Positions 11,023 to 21,117 of a stretch of 64,000 nt of DNA are shown in pieces. Below the pieces are notes generated by a model. The model ran no database searches, was not told the DNA's origin, and worked only from the letters and a program-made list of their open reading frames with translations. The number at the start of each line of letters is the position of its first letter. Within the stretch, counting starts at the first letter, position 1. Source of the DNA: Flavobacterium collinsii (GTDB taxonomy: Bacteria > Bacteroidota > Bacteroidia > Flavobacteriales > Flavobacteriaceae); contig NZ_CADCST010000047.1 in NCBI RefSeq assembly GCF_902804485.1, positions 1-64,000 of the forward strand, given 5' to 3'. A program made the translations under genes and the position numbers.

Positions 11023-11057
11023 AAAAAAAAAACCGACAGGTCTTAAGACCTGTCGGA
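11023..11057 (-). terminator. Rho-independent terminator of the second adhesin gene
   Basis: A perfect 12-bp palindromic stem lies at 11033-11056 (CCGACAGGTCTT and its complement). On the minus strand a run of ten or more T follows it. It lies 26 bp beyond the stop codon of the gene ending at 11083. Confidence 0.85.
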
Positions 11058-11082
11058 TTTAGAAGAAAAGATGACTTCTCTC

Positions 11083-14000
11083 TTAATTTTTAACATAGAG
11101 ATACCCGCTTTTTTCGTTCATTGTACCATGTGCTTCATATCGAAGAACATAGAAGTAAGTTCCCGTTGGTACTCCGCGTTGTTTATCGATTGTAACTCTC
11201 CCTTCTGAAATTCCTCGAAAAACATTGGCATTACTTCCATAATTACTAGTCTTGAAGATCTGAACGCCACCTCTATTAAAAATTTCTACTGTATTATTGG
11301 GGTACTTATCCAATCCGTCAATTTTAAAATAATCGTTCAAACCATCTCCATCAGGCGAAATCGCATTGTAAACAATCACACCCTGAGCGGTAACCGAAGC
11401 TTCTGCTCTATTATTTGCTTCATTGTTATCTACGGGATTTGAAGCTTTTAAATAGGCTATATTCAGATAATCGCCCGATCCTTTCACTTTTGCTATGATC
11501 GTAAGAGTTTGATCTTCGTGTATCTGTAATATGGGCAATGTCCAAATACCGTTGCCAGCATTATAATTTCCCGAAGAAACTTTTGATGTAACATACTCAT
11601 ATCCTGAGGGAAGTTTTTCGCTAATGATTATGTCTTTAACCTCATTTGTTCTTAGATTCTCTGCTGTAATCGTAAAAACTACCTGTTGTCCCACATCTGG
11701 TGTGGCATTATCTACTGTCTTTTTTAAACCAATATCCGACGAAACAGTATCCGAAAAAAGATTAACTGTCACAGAAAAATTCACAGACACCAAAGGATTA
11801 CATTTCGAAAAATCCATATAGTCGGCTTGTATCGTTGCTTTCCCGGCACTATTCCATTCAACAGTTATATAATTGTCTGTTGGCTGACCACCAGCAACTA
11901 TAGTACCCTCTTTAGAAACTAACCAATTATAGGAAGACATTCCATCTAATAAGCTATAGGTTATTTTGTCAGAAATATAAGCTACAGAGTTCCAATTGGG
12001 AGCCGGTTCTGTCAAATCACTTTTTAAAATTACTTTTACCGCAAATCGTATTGCACTTTCACAATTTCCTGCTTTTAAAGAACCGTAGTAAATCTTATTA
12101 TTTTCCAAAGCACTTGTTGAAGCGATTATATTTCCTCCAGTTACAGCATCATACCAAGTCACTCCCGATTCAGTAGTCGCTAAATCAGCAACGGTATTAT
12201 TATTTACTTTACAAAATTCTTGTTTTGCAGGTCCCGTTGGAGTTTGCGGATCGCTCAAAGTAACCGTTACAGCCAATCTTGTTGGACTTTCACACGTTCC
12301 AGCTTTTAGAGAACCGTAATACACTTTATTATTTTCTAATGCTGTTGTTGAGGCGATTGCAGTTCCTGCTGTCGCAGCATCATACCATGTCACTCCTGAT
12401 TCTGTTGTAACTAAATCAGCAACAGTTGCATTGCTTGCTTTACAAAACTTCTGCGTTGCAATTCCTATAGGAGTTTGAGGATCACTCAAAGTAACCGTTA
12501 CAGCTAAACGTGTTGGACTTTCACACGTTCCGGCTTTTAGAGAACCATAATAAACCTTATTATTTTCTAATGCTGTTGTTGACGCGATTATATTTCCTGC
12601 TGTCGCAGCATCATACCATGTCACTCCTGATTCTGTTGTAACTAAATCAGAAACAGTTGCATTGCTTGCTTTACAAAACTTCTGCGTTGCAATTCCTATA
12701 GGAGTTTGAGGATCACTCAAAGTAACCGTTACAGCCAATCTTGTTGGACTTTCACACGTTCCTGTTTTTAGAGAACCATAATAAACCTTATTATTTTCTA
12801 GTGCTGTCGTTGAAGCGATTGCAGTTCCTGCTGTCGCAGCATCATACCAAGTCACTCCTGATTCTGTTGTAACTAAATCAGAAACTTTTTTATTATCAAT
12901 TTTACAAAACTCCTGCGTTGCAATTCCTGTTGGAGTTTGAGGATCGCTCAAAGTAACTGTTACAGCTAAACGTGTTGGGCTCTCGCAAACGCCCGCTTTT
13001 AGCGAACCGTAATACACTTTATTATTTTCTAAAACTGTTGTTGAAGCGATTGCAGTTCCTGCTGTCGCAGCATCATACCATATCACTCCTGATTCTGTTG
13101 TAACTAAATCAGAAACTTTTTTATTATCAATTTTACAAAACTCCTGCGTTGCAATTCCTGTTGGAGTCTGAGGATCGCTCAAAGTAACTGTTACAGCTAA
13201 ACGTGTTGGACTCTCGCAAGTTCCTATTTTCAGAGATCCATAATAAACCTTATTATTTTCTAAAACAGTTGTCGAAGCGATTATATTCCCTCCAGTTGCG
13301 GCATCGTACCAGATTACGCCTGTTTCGTTGGTTGTCAAACTAGCCACGGTAACATTATTTGCTTTACAAAATTCCTGGTTTGCAGCTCCAGTCGGTTCCT
13401 GCACTTGGTTCATCGTAACAGTAACAAACTCAAAAAAATTACAGCCTCCTTGCGTGTTTGCTTCAACCTTATATACACCAGCATCTGTTGTTGTTAAATT
13501 ATCAAGTTTTAAGTCTCTAGTGTTGTAAACCTTTCCATTTGGTGCTGTCCAGTTTACATTGCTAAGAGGTACTGTAGGAGCCAAAGTAAGTGACAGACTC
13601 CCTCCCTCGCAAAAACTTGGAGTACCCGAAACGAGATTGTTTAATGGTGGTCTTAGAGTTAGAGGTTGTTCTACTTCATAACAACCTATTTTTACTTTTA
13701 CCACATAGTTACCAGCCGTTAAGCCGGTAAATATCGAAGATTGCTGGCCAGTGGCGGGAAAAACTGCATCTGTATCTTTCTTAATAAAATAAGTTTCGGT
13801 ACCATCTACATTATCTACTTTCACATATAGATCACCAGTAGTATTTCCGGTACAGACAATTCCTCCTGAGGCTTTTAAATCAAAAACGGGGAAATTCGAT
13901 TTTACTTCCAGCGAAGCCGTAATGGGTTTTGCAACTCCTTCAAATGCAGTATACAATCCTATTACATAATTCCCGGCTACTTCCGGGGCATAAACCATAT

Positions 14001-16152
14001 TACTAATTCCTCCTCTGATTGCATTTTTTCGGTAATCATACATTGGGTAAGCTTCATCATTTGCACTGCTTATTACGGGCCCCGTTACAGTACGAACATA
14101 AAATAAATAATCAGTTGTGTAAAACTCCATCAATTCTTTGTCTGCCATTGCATTGCCCACATAGGAAACGTTAACTTTCGCAGATTTAACGTAACGATCA
14201 CAATCTGTAATAGAAGGTACAGAAGACACGGTGGTAAATTCAACATTGGTAAAATAACTGTCTAATACCACATCATATAGTTCGTTAAAACAGTCAGAAT
14301 CCTGTACTCTTATTTTGTAGGTTCCGGGTGCCAAATTATTTCCTAACCCAAATCTCCCGTATTGATCTTTGTTTATGTCCAGAGTCGAAGGACCACTCTC
14401 CAGAGTTATCGTTGCGGTCCCTTCTAATCCAGAGCTTGCCGGAAATGCTGGGTCTCTGTAGATAATTTTAGCCATTAATGCTGATTTTCCAAAATATTTC
14501 CCACTAGGTCCCTTGTAAAATAGAACAGAACCTCTACGATCCTTAGTCGCAGGAGTAAAGTAAGCCGGATCTATCAATATATTTTTAGCATTGTTTAAGA
14601 TTGGCTGTTTAACTGCCGATGTGGTATTATTTTGATAAATATAAATTGGCGGTTCGACACCTTTAGCATCAGTGATTTTAAAGTTATATATTTTCCCGAC
14701 AGATAATAAGGCATCAAAAGTACTACCACTACTATAAGTCGTTATAGTACCGGAATCCATCTCTGTTACTTCAAGGGTATAAGGGCCACATCCTCCACCT
14801 GGCCTCACATCCAATCTAACTTTTCCGGTACTCGCACAATCTTTATATGCAGGATCGTTTAAAAAATAGAAACTAGCCGTGTCAAAAGGAAAATCTTTTC
14901 CAAATGAAGAACTGCCGTAAAACAGTGTCAATGTCTTGGATACACCGCACGCACTTGCAGTTAATCGCACCAATCCCCATTTAGAACGATCCGCAGGCAA
15001 ATCAAAGTCGGTAGATAAATCCGGATTAGACCAGGATAAATTATCGTATACTTCCCAATTAGATCCGTTTTGAATTTCAAGCTTGTAGACAAATTTAGGT
15101 GTAAAACCGGGCGCAAAAGATGGTGTCATGCTCCCAAAATAAGCACCACTATCTCTGTAGGTATTTGTAACCAAATCGGTGAGTTTAATCGTGGCTTTGC
15201 TAATACCCGAACAAGGATTAGCGGGGTCGTTGTAAACTATGGTTCCCTTAGGAAAACCTGCCGTAAAGTTTATTACACTGTTAGCTGGCACTGGTACATT
15301 TGCAGGAAGATTAACTGCTACGGGATAAAAAACAACCGTACCACATCTGTCAACAGCTTTTAAATTATAATCACCCGGAAGTACATTTTTAAAGCTAAAA
15401 CTACAACCATTGCACCCCACGACAGAGCTCACTTCGCTATTATCTGATACCTTTGTTAAAGTTACCGTATAAATGCTATTCCCGCCTCCCACAATTCCGG
15501 TAATTTCACCAAATGAAGGCAAATCTCCAGGGCAATACGTATAATTTCTTGCTGCGACATTCCTAATGGTGGGTGAAGAGGTGGAATAAGATGCGACAAT
15601 ACTAATAGTTGCCGGGCTCTTAATAAAGGTTGTACCATCATAATACCCAAAAACATAATTCCCAACATCTAAATTGGCAAAAACAGGGCTACTGCTTGTT
15701 ATAACATTAGCTTCCAAATAAGGCATTTTTGCAATAGCATAAGTAATAGTGCCTGGCAAATTAGTAATCGAAACGGTGATTTTCCCGCTACCCGGGCAAC
15801 TTGCGTCCTCACTAACAGCCGTAATACCAACTCCGGTACATGGACTACTACCTACGGTAATTTCTTCAATGGATTCGTCGTACTCCGTAAAATCGTTCTT
15901 GAAAAAACCATAGAAATAATTCCCTGGATTTACATTTGAAATTACATTGCTACTGCTTTCTAAATAGTCAACATCATTATAAATATAATACGTTATATCC
16001 CCACTGACATTATCAGCCGTAATAGTGATTGAACCGCCAAAGCAGGAGGCAGCTGTTGCTGTTGCCCTTAAATTATACTGAGCCTGCACTGCAATAGGCA
16101 ATACACACAATAAAATAAATAATAACCGAAATAATCTAATATTTGTAATCAT
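11083..16152 (-). CDS. Large T9SS type B secreted adhesin with six Ig-like repeats
   Basis: The protein has 1689 residues and is complete. Residues 1-25 are a signal peptide ending near VQAQ. Residues about 25-900 are a non-repetitive region shared with the giant neighbour. Six 77-residue Ig-like units follow (the QEFCK/QKFCK cysteines run from about 929 to 1314). Then come a PAPNWNSVAY linker, a DUF11-type domain (about 1472-1590, DIGLKKTVDNATPDVGQQ) and a C-terminal gliding-motility domain (about 1594-1689, YNAISPDGDGLNDYF, ending SGYLYVKN). That last domain is the known type B sorting signal of the type IX secretion system. The start ATG matches the paralogue's signal peptide. Export to the cell surface or medium is strongly supported; an adhesive role is inferred. 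Confidence 0.92.
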   Translation of the reverse strand: MITNIRLFRLLFILLCVLPIAVQAQYNLRATATAASCFGGSITITADNVSGDITYYIYNDVDYLESSSNVISNVNPGNYFYGFFKNDFTEYDESIEEITVGSSPCTGVGITAVSEDASCPGSGKITVSITNLPGTITYAIAKMPYLEANVITSSSPVFANLDVGNYVFGYYDGTTFIKSPATISIVASYSTSSPTIRNVAARNYTYCPGDLPSFGEITGIVGGGNSIYTVTLTKVSDNSEVSSVVGCNGCSFSFKNVLPGDYNLKAVDRCGTVVFYPVAVNLPANVPVPANSVINFTAGFPKGTIVYNDPANPCSGISKATIKLTDLVTNTYRDSGAYFGSMTPSFAPGFTPKFVYKLEIQNGSNWEVYDNLSWSNPDLSTDFDLPADRSKWGLVRLTASACGVSKTLTLFYGSSSFGKDFPFDTASFYFLNDPAYKDCASTGKVRLDVRPGGGCGPYTLEVTEMDSGTITTYSSGSTFDALLSVGKIYNFKITDAKGVEPPIYIYQNNTTSAVKQPILNNAKNILIDPAYFTPATKDRRGSVLFYKGPSGKYFGKSALMAKIIYRDPAFPASSGLEGTATITLESGPSTLDINKDQYGRFGLGNNLAPGTYKIRVQDSDCFNELYDVVLDSYFTNVEFTTVSSVPSITDCDRYVKSAKVNVSYVGNAMADKELMEFYTTDYLFYVRTVTGPVISSANDEAYPMYDYRKNAIRGGISNMVYAPEVAGNYVIGLYTAFEGVAKPITASLEVKSNFPVFDLKASGGIVCTGNTTGDLYVKVDNVDGTETYFIKKDTDAVFPATGQQSSIFTGLTAGNYVVKVKIGCYEVEQPLTLRPPLNNLVSGTPSFCEGGSLSLTLAPTVPLSNVNWTAPNGKVYNTRDLKLDNLTTTDAGVYKVEANTQGGCNFFEFVTVTMNQVQEPTGAANQEFCKANNVTVASLTTNETGVIWYDAATGGNIIASTTVLENNKVYYGSLKIGTCESPTRLAVTVTLSDPQTPTGIATQEFCKIDNKKVSDLVTTESGVIWYDAATAGTAIASTTVLENNKVYYGSLKAGVCESPTRLAVTVTLSDPQTPTGIATQEFCKIDNKKVSDLVTTESGVTWYDAATAGTAIASTTALENNKVYYGSLKTGTCESPTRLAVTVTLSDPQTPIGIATQKFCKASNATVSDLVTTESGVTWYDAATAGNIIASTTALENNKVYYGSLKAGTCESPTRLAVTVTLSDPQTPIGIATQKFCKASNATVADLVTTESGVTWYDAATAGTAIASTTALENNKVYYGSLKAGTCESPTRLAVTVTLSDPQTPTGPAKQEFCKVNNNTVADLATTESGVTWYDAVTGGNIIASTSALENNKIYYGSLKAGNCESAIRFAVKVILKSDLTEPAPNWNSVAYISDKITYSLLDGMSSYNWLVSKEGTIVAGGQPTDNYITVEWNSAGKATIQADYMDFSKCNPLVSVNFSVTVNLFSDTVSSDIGLKKTVDNATPDVGQQVVFTITAENLRTNEVKDIIISEKLPSGYEYVTSKVSSGNYNAGNGIWTLPILQIHEDQTLTIIAKVKGSGDYLNIAYLKASNPVDNNEANNRAEASVTAQGVIVYNAISPDGDGLNDYFKIDGLDKYPNNTVEIFNRGGVQIFKTSNYGSNANVFRGISEGRVTIDKQRGVPTGTYFYVLRYEAHGTMNEKSGYLYVKN

Positions 16153-16211
16153 TCTTAGTGGATTTTATATAGATTAAAATTTGCGTGCTGTTGCACCTTG
16201 GAAATTTTATA

Positions 16212-16305
16212 CAAAGTTAGCCTTACAGCTGTGGGTTCACACCCTACTTGTTACAAGAGGTAGATTGACGTAATAAGTGGTGCCATCTACGTAATAAATG
16301 GTAAT
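16212..16305 (-). promoter_or_regulatory. Promoter region and tandem upstream motif of the second adhesin
   Basis: On the minus strand TAACTTTG (16212-16219) matches the TAnnTTTG -7 box. The repeats ACGTAATAAGTGGT (16268-16281) and ACGTAATAAATGGTAAT (16289-16305) start 49 nt upstream of it and are 21 bp apart, about two helical turns. Sequence and spacing are conserved with the region before 9272, while the DNA between is diverged. Confidence 0.5.
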
Positions 16306-16533
16306 CATAAGCTTATTCTTGTACTATAAGCCACACAAAAATACTGTTTATAAAATCTTAAAAGTGTTAATTTTTTCTAAAAAAACAAGCCCAAAGGGTC
16401 AAAATAACCGGTCGGGGTTTGAAATAATATCATTCTATAAAACACTTTTTTTTAATTATCAAGTCATTTCATTGGAGCAATTACTTTAAATATTATAAAA
16501 ACTTGTTTTTTTATTATGAAGTATCCAAACATT

Positions 16534-16855
16534 GTCTGCGGTTTCAACCGCAGGAACACAATGTAAAACATCTTACTAATGTATCCCGCAGTTGAAACTG
16601 CGGGCTATGCTGAAATATGAGAAGAAGTAAACGCTACAGGTTTAGAATATTGCCAATATAAAAGCACTGTCTTCAAACTAACTAATCATCTTGTTTGTTA
16701 CCACCAATTTAATACATAAAACTAAAGATCTTATACGATCCAATAATCCGAATATAACCTGCAGTTTCAACTGCAGGAACGCAATACAAAACATCTTACT
16801 AATGTACCCCGCAATTAAAACTGCGGGCTATGCTGAAATATGAGAAGCTCTAAAA
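16534..16855. repeat. Two diverged copies of the 192-bp hairpin repeat
   Basis: The first copy has the stem-loops CTGCGGTTTCAACCGCAG (about 16535-16553) and CCCGCAGTTGAAACTGCGGG (16585-16604). The second copy has CCTGCAGTTTCAACTGCAGG and a decayed CCCCGCAATTAAAACTGCGGG, preceded by AAAGATCTTATACGATC. Together with the array at 9545-11010, repeats of this family therefore bracket the second adhesin gene. The rest of 16306-16924 is A/T-rich and I see no gene in it. Confidence 0.85.
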
Positions 16856-16872
16856 GGTTTAAAACGAAGAAA

Positions 16873-16901
16873 CCCGACAGGATTCAAAAAAATCTGTCGG
16901 G
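16873..16901 (-). terminator. Terminator of the NRPS-like gene
   Basis: CCCGACAGGATT pairs with AATCTGTCGGG with one bulge, and on the minus strand GTTT and further T-rich DNA follow. It lies 24 bp past the stop at 16925 and belongs to the same CCGACAGG terminator family as the one at 11033. Confidence 0.75.
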
Positions 16902-16924
16902 CTTATCAACATTCTAATAGCTGT

Positions 16925-19900
16925 CTACAACACTCCCATAAATTTTAAGTAGGGAGTCATTAATTTTTTATCAAAAACCGGTGGTTTTAAATTCGCGTCC
17001 GATAAAAAATGTCTCGTATTACTTCTGTCATAATAATAGGTATTTTCATAGGCTTCAACCAGTGATTTTCCTTCATGTACGTCTTCGGTAAACAAACTCA
17101 ATAAAGGATAAATTGGCAAACTACTGTCATGTTTCCATTGGTTTAGCCACTTATGATACTCCATTCCTTCTAAATCTGTAGTATAATATTCGTTCATTTT
17201 AGCACAAAAATCGGTGAGAGATACATCATTTTCAGCCAAAGGAGACAGATGGAAATTTAAACCAACTGCTTCTTTCTTTTTACTAATATGTGTGATGGCT
17301 TTACACATATAGTCTACTGTTGTGAGTTCATCTTTTAACCCCATTACCAGCGGAAAAGATTTGAGTTTAACACAGCTTCTGATTAATGCCCCCCACCACT
17401 GATTTAGTACTGTCGCTCCCGAGGTACTGTGACATACAGCGAAACCAAGTCTGAAATTGATAATTGGCAGCCCTTTTGCCCGTGCTTTTTCGGCAATACT
17501 TTCCATCACCCATTTGCTTTTAATATATCCCAAATCGCGGGAGACAGCGGCCATATTCTGGTCGATCGTATCATCTTCATACATCCATGTTTTTTGGGTA
17601 AAAGACCTTCCCCAGCTAAAAACACCCATTGAAGATAAAAGTATCAGATATTTTACCTTTTCTTTTACGGCAAGCTCAATTATAGTATGCAAACCGTCGA
17701 TGTTTGATTTTTTTATTAAAGAATACGGCTGTACATAACTCACAGAACTTCCGGAATGATAAATAAGGTCGATTTGTTGTGCAATAAAAGAATAGTCATT
17801 CACCGTCATTCCAAACTGAGGCAATGACAAATCCCCTGTCATAGCCACTACCCGATCGTTATATCCTGGAAGCCATGTCAATTTAAATTTATCAAATGTC
17901 GTTTTAATTCTTTCCAATCCGCTTTCGGGAGACAAAGCCCGTACCAGACAATATATTTCAGCAGCGGTATTATGCAAAAGTTCTTCTAACAAATGCGATC
18001 CAACAAAGCCGGTAACGCCTGTTAAAAAAATACGTTTCGGATTAGCCAGCACCGCAGCATCCGGTATTTCCTTTATATCAAAATCAATATGCAATTCTGA
18101 GTCGCCAATTAATTCATCAACCATCAGCCCGGCTCTCTTCTGTTGAGAAATTTCGGTTTCCTGCATTCTTTTTTCAACTTCTTGTACAAAGGTCGAAACG
18201 GTCTTAAAAATGTAAAGCTCCGGAAGACTGATGCAATTTTTAACGGGTTCAGGAAGCAGTACATGAAGTTGTGTCAGAAGTAAAGAATGTCCGCCTAACT
18301 CAAAAAAGTCGTCGTCGTCGTCAATCTCATCTATAGCAAGTAAACTTTTCCAGATGTCTTTTACCATTTCGGGAAGATTGCCTGTCTTGCGTTTCGCAAC
18401 TGCTTTGTTGTGAGGATGATTTTCGGGAATTTCCAATAATAATTTATCAATTTTTCCGGCATGTGTCAGCGGCATTTTATCGATCACAATAATTTTATCG
18501 GGCAACATATATACCGGCATAACCTGTTGCAGTTTTGCTCTTATGTGTTGCAGTGATTGTATTTCGTCATCGTGTGCGGTCATCAATTGTATAAAAGCAA
18601 TCAGAGCGGGAAGACCATTCTCTTTGCGATGGACTTTTATCGCTGCCTTAGAGATCTGTGGAAGCTTTGCCATATGATGTTCGATTTCACCCAATTCAAT
18701 TCGGTAGCCTCTAATTTTGACCTGATCGTCTTTTCGTCCATAGAACTCTAAGTTTCCATCAGACCTTTTCAGAACTAAATCTCCCGTTTTGTAGATTATT
18801 TGTCTTTCCTCTAAATCATTTGTAAGCCATTCAGGAGCCTTTACAAAAGCTTTTTTAGTATCCTCCGGACGGTTCAGGTAACCTAAAGCCAATTGCGGTC
18901 CGCCAATATAAAGTTCTCCAACCGAACCTTCTTTCACCGGTTTTAAATCTCCGTCCAGAATAAATAAATGAGCAAGTGGCATCGCAGCTCCAATAATTCT
19001 GGGATTGGTTTCTTCTCTAAATTCATAATTTGTAACAGCAACGGTAGCTTCCGTGGGACCATAACTATTGATAAGCCGAATCTTTTTGTACCAGAATTTA
19101 ATAGTAGCCTCACTACAAGCCTCACCTCCTATAGCAATCGTTTTTAGGTTTCCAATAGGCCTGTTCACTGGCAGTGAAGCCAGTACCATAGGTGGTAGTA
19201 ATGGAATAGTATCTATATTTTGCCTGACTATAAAATCTAAAAGAGGTTCGCCAACAATTTTGTTATTGGGATACAAATACATCGTTGCGCCTTTAATCAA
19301 AGGTGTCCAGATGTCGATAACCGCGGCATCAAAACTTGGAGAAGCAAATTGCAGTGTTGTACTTGCTGTAGACAATCGCAAGACAGCTGATTGATATTCA
19401 ACAAAATTGTAAAAAGACTCATGGCCAATAATAACTCCTTTGGGTAATCCCGTACTTCCCGAAGTATAAATAATATAAGCAGGGCTTTCGGGTGCAATAG
19501 AAATTTCAAAATCGGCTTTGGAGCTCTTTTTGTAATCCTCATTTTGAAACAAAAAATCCAGGGCAATACTTTCGTTGGTATTGTTGTAAACTTTATTCAA
19601 ATACTGTTCGACCGTTAACATCACATCTATTTCCGAGTCTTCGATCATCATTTGTATGCGGGACTCCGGCAATTCTCCGTCAATAGGAAGATAAGCCGCA
19701 CCTGTTTTTAAAATTGCCAAAAAAGCAATAATCCGATCAACCGATTGCGGAATACAAACCCCAACCACTCCATTTTGTGTAATCCCTCTTTCTCTCAAAT
19801 AATGAGCCAATTGATTCGTTTGTTCATTAAGTTCTTTGTAGGTGATTTTTTCAATGTCGTCAATAATTGCTATTTTTTCGGGATACTTTTTAAAAATTTC

Positions 19901-19999
19901 TTCCATCTTCCTGACAATATTAAGGGAAGATTCTTCTAAATTATTGTTCAAAAAAAGACCTTGATTCTCATTCACAGTTGCATTCATTTCTTCGTTCAT
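16925..19999 (-). CDS. NRPS-like adenylation-carrier-thioester reductase enzyme
   Basis: The protein has 1024 residues. The adenylation domain (about 20-530) shows YTSGSTGLPKG near 180, NSYGPTEATV, YKTGDLV, a GRKDDQVKIRGYRIELGEIE motif and a PLTHAGKIDK end. A phosphopantetheine carrier (about 540-610) has FELGGHSLLLTQL near 567. A Rossmann reductase (about 655-1024) has LTGVTGFVGSHLL and YIKSKWVMES. This A-T-R layout, without a condensation domain, resembles alpha-aminoadipate/carboxylate reductases and saframycin/myxochelin-type chain releasers. It should activate an acid, load it on its own carrier and release an aldehyde or alcohol using NAD(P)H. The Asp of FDAAV at the usual binding-pocket position suggests an alpha-amino acid, but the substrate is not identifiable. 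No other NRPS genes or phosphopantetheinyl transferase are nearby. A second ATG four codons in (MNATVN) is also possible. Confidence 0.88.
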   Translation of the reverse strand: MNEEMNATVNENQGLFLNNNLEESSLNIVRKMEEIFKKYPEKIAIIDDIEKITYKELNEQTNQLAHYLRERGITQNGVVGVCIPQSVDRIIAFLAILKTGAAYLPIDGELPESRIQMMIEDSEIDVMLTVEQYLNKVYNNTNESIALDFLFQNEDYKKSSKADFEISIAPESPAYIIYTSGSTGLPKGVIIGHESFYNFVEYQSAVLRLSTASTTLQFASPSFDAAVIDIWTPLIKGATMYLYPNNKIVGEPLLDFIVRQNIDTIPLLPPMVLASLPVNRPIGNLKTIAIGGEACSEATIKFWYKKIRLINSYGPTEATVAVTNYEFREETNPRIIGAAMPLAHLFILDGDLKPVKEGSVGELYIGGPQLALGYLNRPEDTKKAFVKAPEWLTNDLEERQIIYKTGDLVLKRSDGNLEFYGRKDDQVKIRGYRIELGEIEHHMAKLPQISKAAIKVHRKENGLPALIAFIQLMTAHDDEIQSLQHIRAKLQQVMPVYMLPDKIIVIDKMPLTHAGKIDKLLLEIPENHPHNKAVAKRKTGNLPEMVKDIWKSLLAIDEIDDDDDFFELGGHSLLLTQLHVLLPEPVKNCISLPELYIFKTVSTFVQEVEKRMQETEISQQKRAGLMVDELIGDSELHIDFDIKEIPDAAVLANPKRIFLTGVTGFVGSHLLEELLHNTAAEIYCLVRALSPESGLERIKTTFDKFKLTWLPGYNDRVVAMTGDLSLPQFGMTVNDYSFIAQQIDLIYHSGSSVSYVQPYSLIKKSNIDGLHTIIELAVKEKVKYLILLSSMGVFSWGRSFTQKTWMYEDDTIDQNMAAVSRDLGYIKSKWVMESIAEKARAKGLPIINFRLGFAVCHSTSGATVLNQWWGALIRSCVKLKSFPLVMGLKDELTTVDYMCKAITHISKKKEAVGLNFHLSPLAENDVSLTDFCAKMNEYYTTDLEGMEYHKWLNQWKHDSSLPIYPLLSLFTEDVHEGKSLVEAYENTYYYDRSNTRHFLSDANLKPPVFDKKLMTPYLKFMGVL

Positions 20000-20386
20000 G
20001 GTGATTTCAATTTAGGGTTAAACATTAATTACTTATAAAAATCTAAATAACAAACAGTTACGTATTTTTAATATTTAAAAACGGACAATAAATTTAATTC
20101 AAAAAAGTCTTACCTTTTACAATGAGATTATTAAATCGGTGTTAATAAAAAACACCTTAAACAACTCATATTCACAACATTAAATCACTACCAATCGTTA
20201 ATCAAGTTATCTAAAAACATGATAATTAGGAGTATGTTTGCCTCCTTCCCGGAAATAAAATCCAACAAGTTTTAAAAACCTTTACGGTTTATTGGATAGT
20301 TGCTGATTTTATTGACCTATATCAAACTTTTGCGTTTGAAACAAGGCTAGCTTTGCTGCTCTTTAATTCAAAAAACTCACATAAAA
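20000..20386. other. Divergent intergenic region
   Basis: This A/T-rich region separates the NRPS-like gene from ribB. I looked for an FMN-type riboswitch in the ribB leader and did not recognise one. No convincing operator or ORF is visible. Confidence 0.5.
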
Positions 20387-21049
20387 ATGATCACTACATT
20401 ACCTTATCCTTTAGAAAAATTTGGTTTAACCAGCATTGAACGTGTCGAAAATGCCCTACAGCAACTGCGAAACGGAAAAGGAATTTTACTAACCGACGAC
20501 GAAAACCGGGAAAACGAAGGCGATTTAATTTTTTCGGCACAACATATCAACGTACAAAACATGGCCATGATGATACGCGAATGCAGCGGAATCGTTTGCC
20601 TGTGCCTGACCAATGAAAAAGCAGATCAGCTTGAATTACCTTATATGGTAAAAGAAAATACCAGTAGTTTCCAGACTCCTTTTACGATCACGATCGAAGC
20701 AAAAGAAGGAGTAACCACCGGAGTTTCGGCAGCAGATCGAATTACTACCATTAAAACAGCATGTGCACCAAATGCTAAGGCTTCGGATTTGGCAAGACCC
20801 GGACATATTTTCCCATTACGAGCCAAAAACAATGGAGTTCTTGAACGAAACGGACACACTGAAGGCAGTGTCGATTTAATGAAACTGGCGGGTTTACAGC
20901 CCGAAGCCGTTTTATGCGAACTAATGAACGAAGACGGAACCATGGCCAAACTGGACAAAATCATTAGCTTTGCAGTACAACACGATTTGGTAGTATTATC
21001 GATAGAAGATATCATTTACTACCGAAAATTTGTAAAAGACTATTTTTAA
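20387..21049 (+). CDS. ribB: 3,4-dihydroxy-2-butanone-4-phosphate synthase
   Basis: The protein has 220 residues, close to the usual length of about 217 for the stand-alone enzyme. It converts ribulose 5-phosphate to 3,4-dihydroxy-2-butanone 4-phosphate plus formate, the four-carbon input for riboflavin. Diagnostic motifs are the acidic loop [13 protein letters not shown] (about 37-49), [32 protein letters not shown] and [13 protein letters not shown]. No GTP cyclohydrolase II domain is fused, unlike the bifunctional RibBA common in this phylum, so a second ribB or ribBA copy may exist elsewhere. It is followed by two Crp/Fnr-type genes, but the spacer with short ATTATCTA repeats argues against tight operon coupling. 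Confidence 0.95.
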   Translation: MITTLPYPLEKFGLTSIERVENALQQLRNGKGILLTDDENRENEGDLIFSAQHINVQNMAMMIRECSGIVCLCLTNEKADQLELPYMVKENTSSFQTPFTITIEAKEGVTTGVSAADRITTIKTACAPNAKASDLARPGHIFPLRAKNNGVLERNGHTEGSVDLMKLAGLQPEAVLCELMNEDGTMAKLDKIISFAVQHDLVVLSIEDIIYYRKFVKDYF

Positions 21050-21117
21050 TTGTTGATGGTTAATGGTTGATTACCCAATAACTAATTTTCTAATTACCTA
21101 ATTATCTAATTATCTAA

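Noticed and set aside
20200-20386. FMN riboswitch before ribB
   Set aside because: None of the conserved RFN core blocks could be recognised in the leader.
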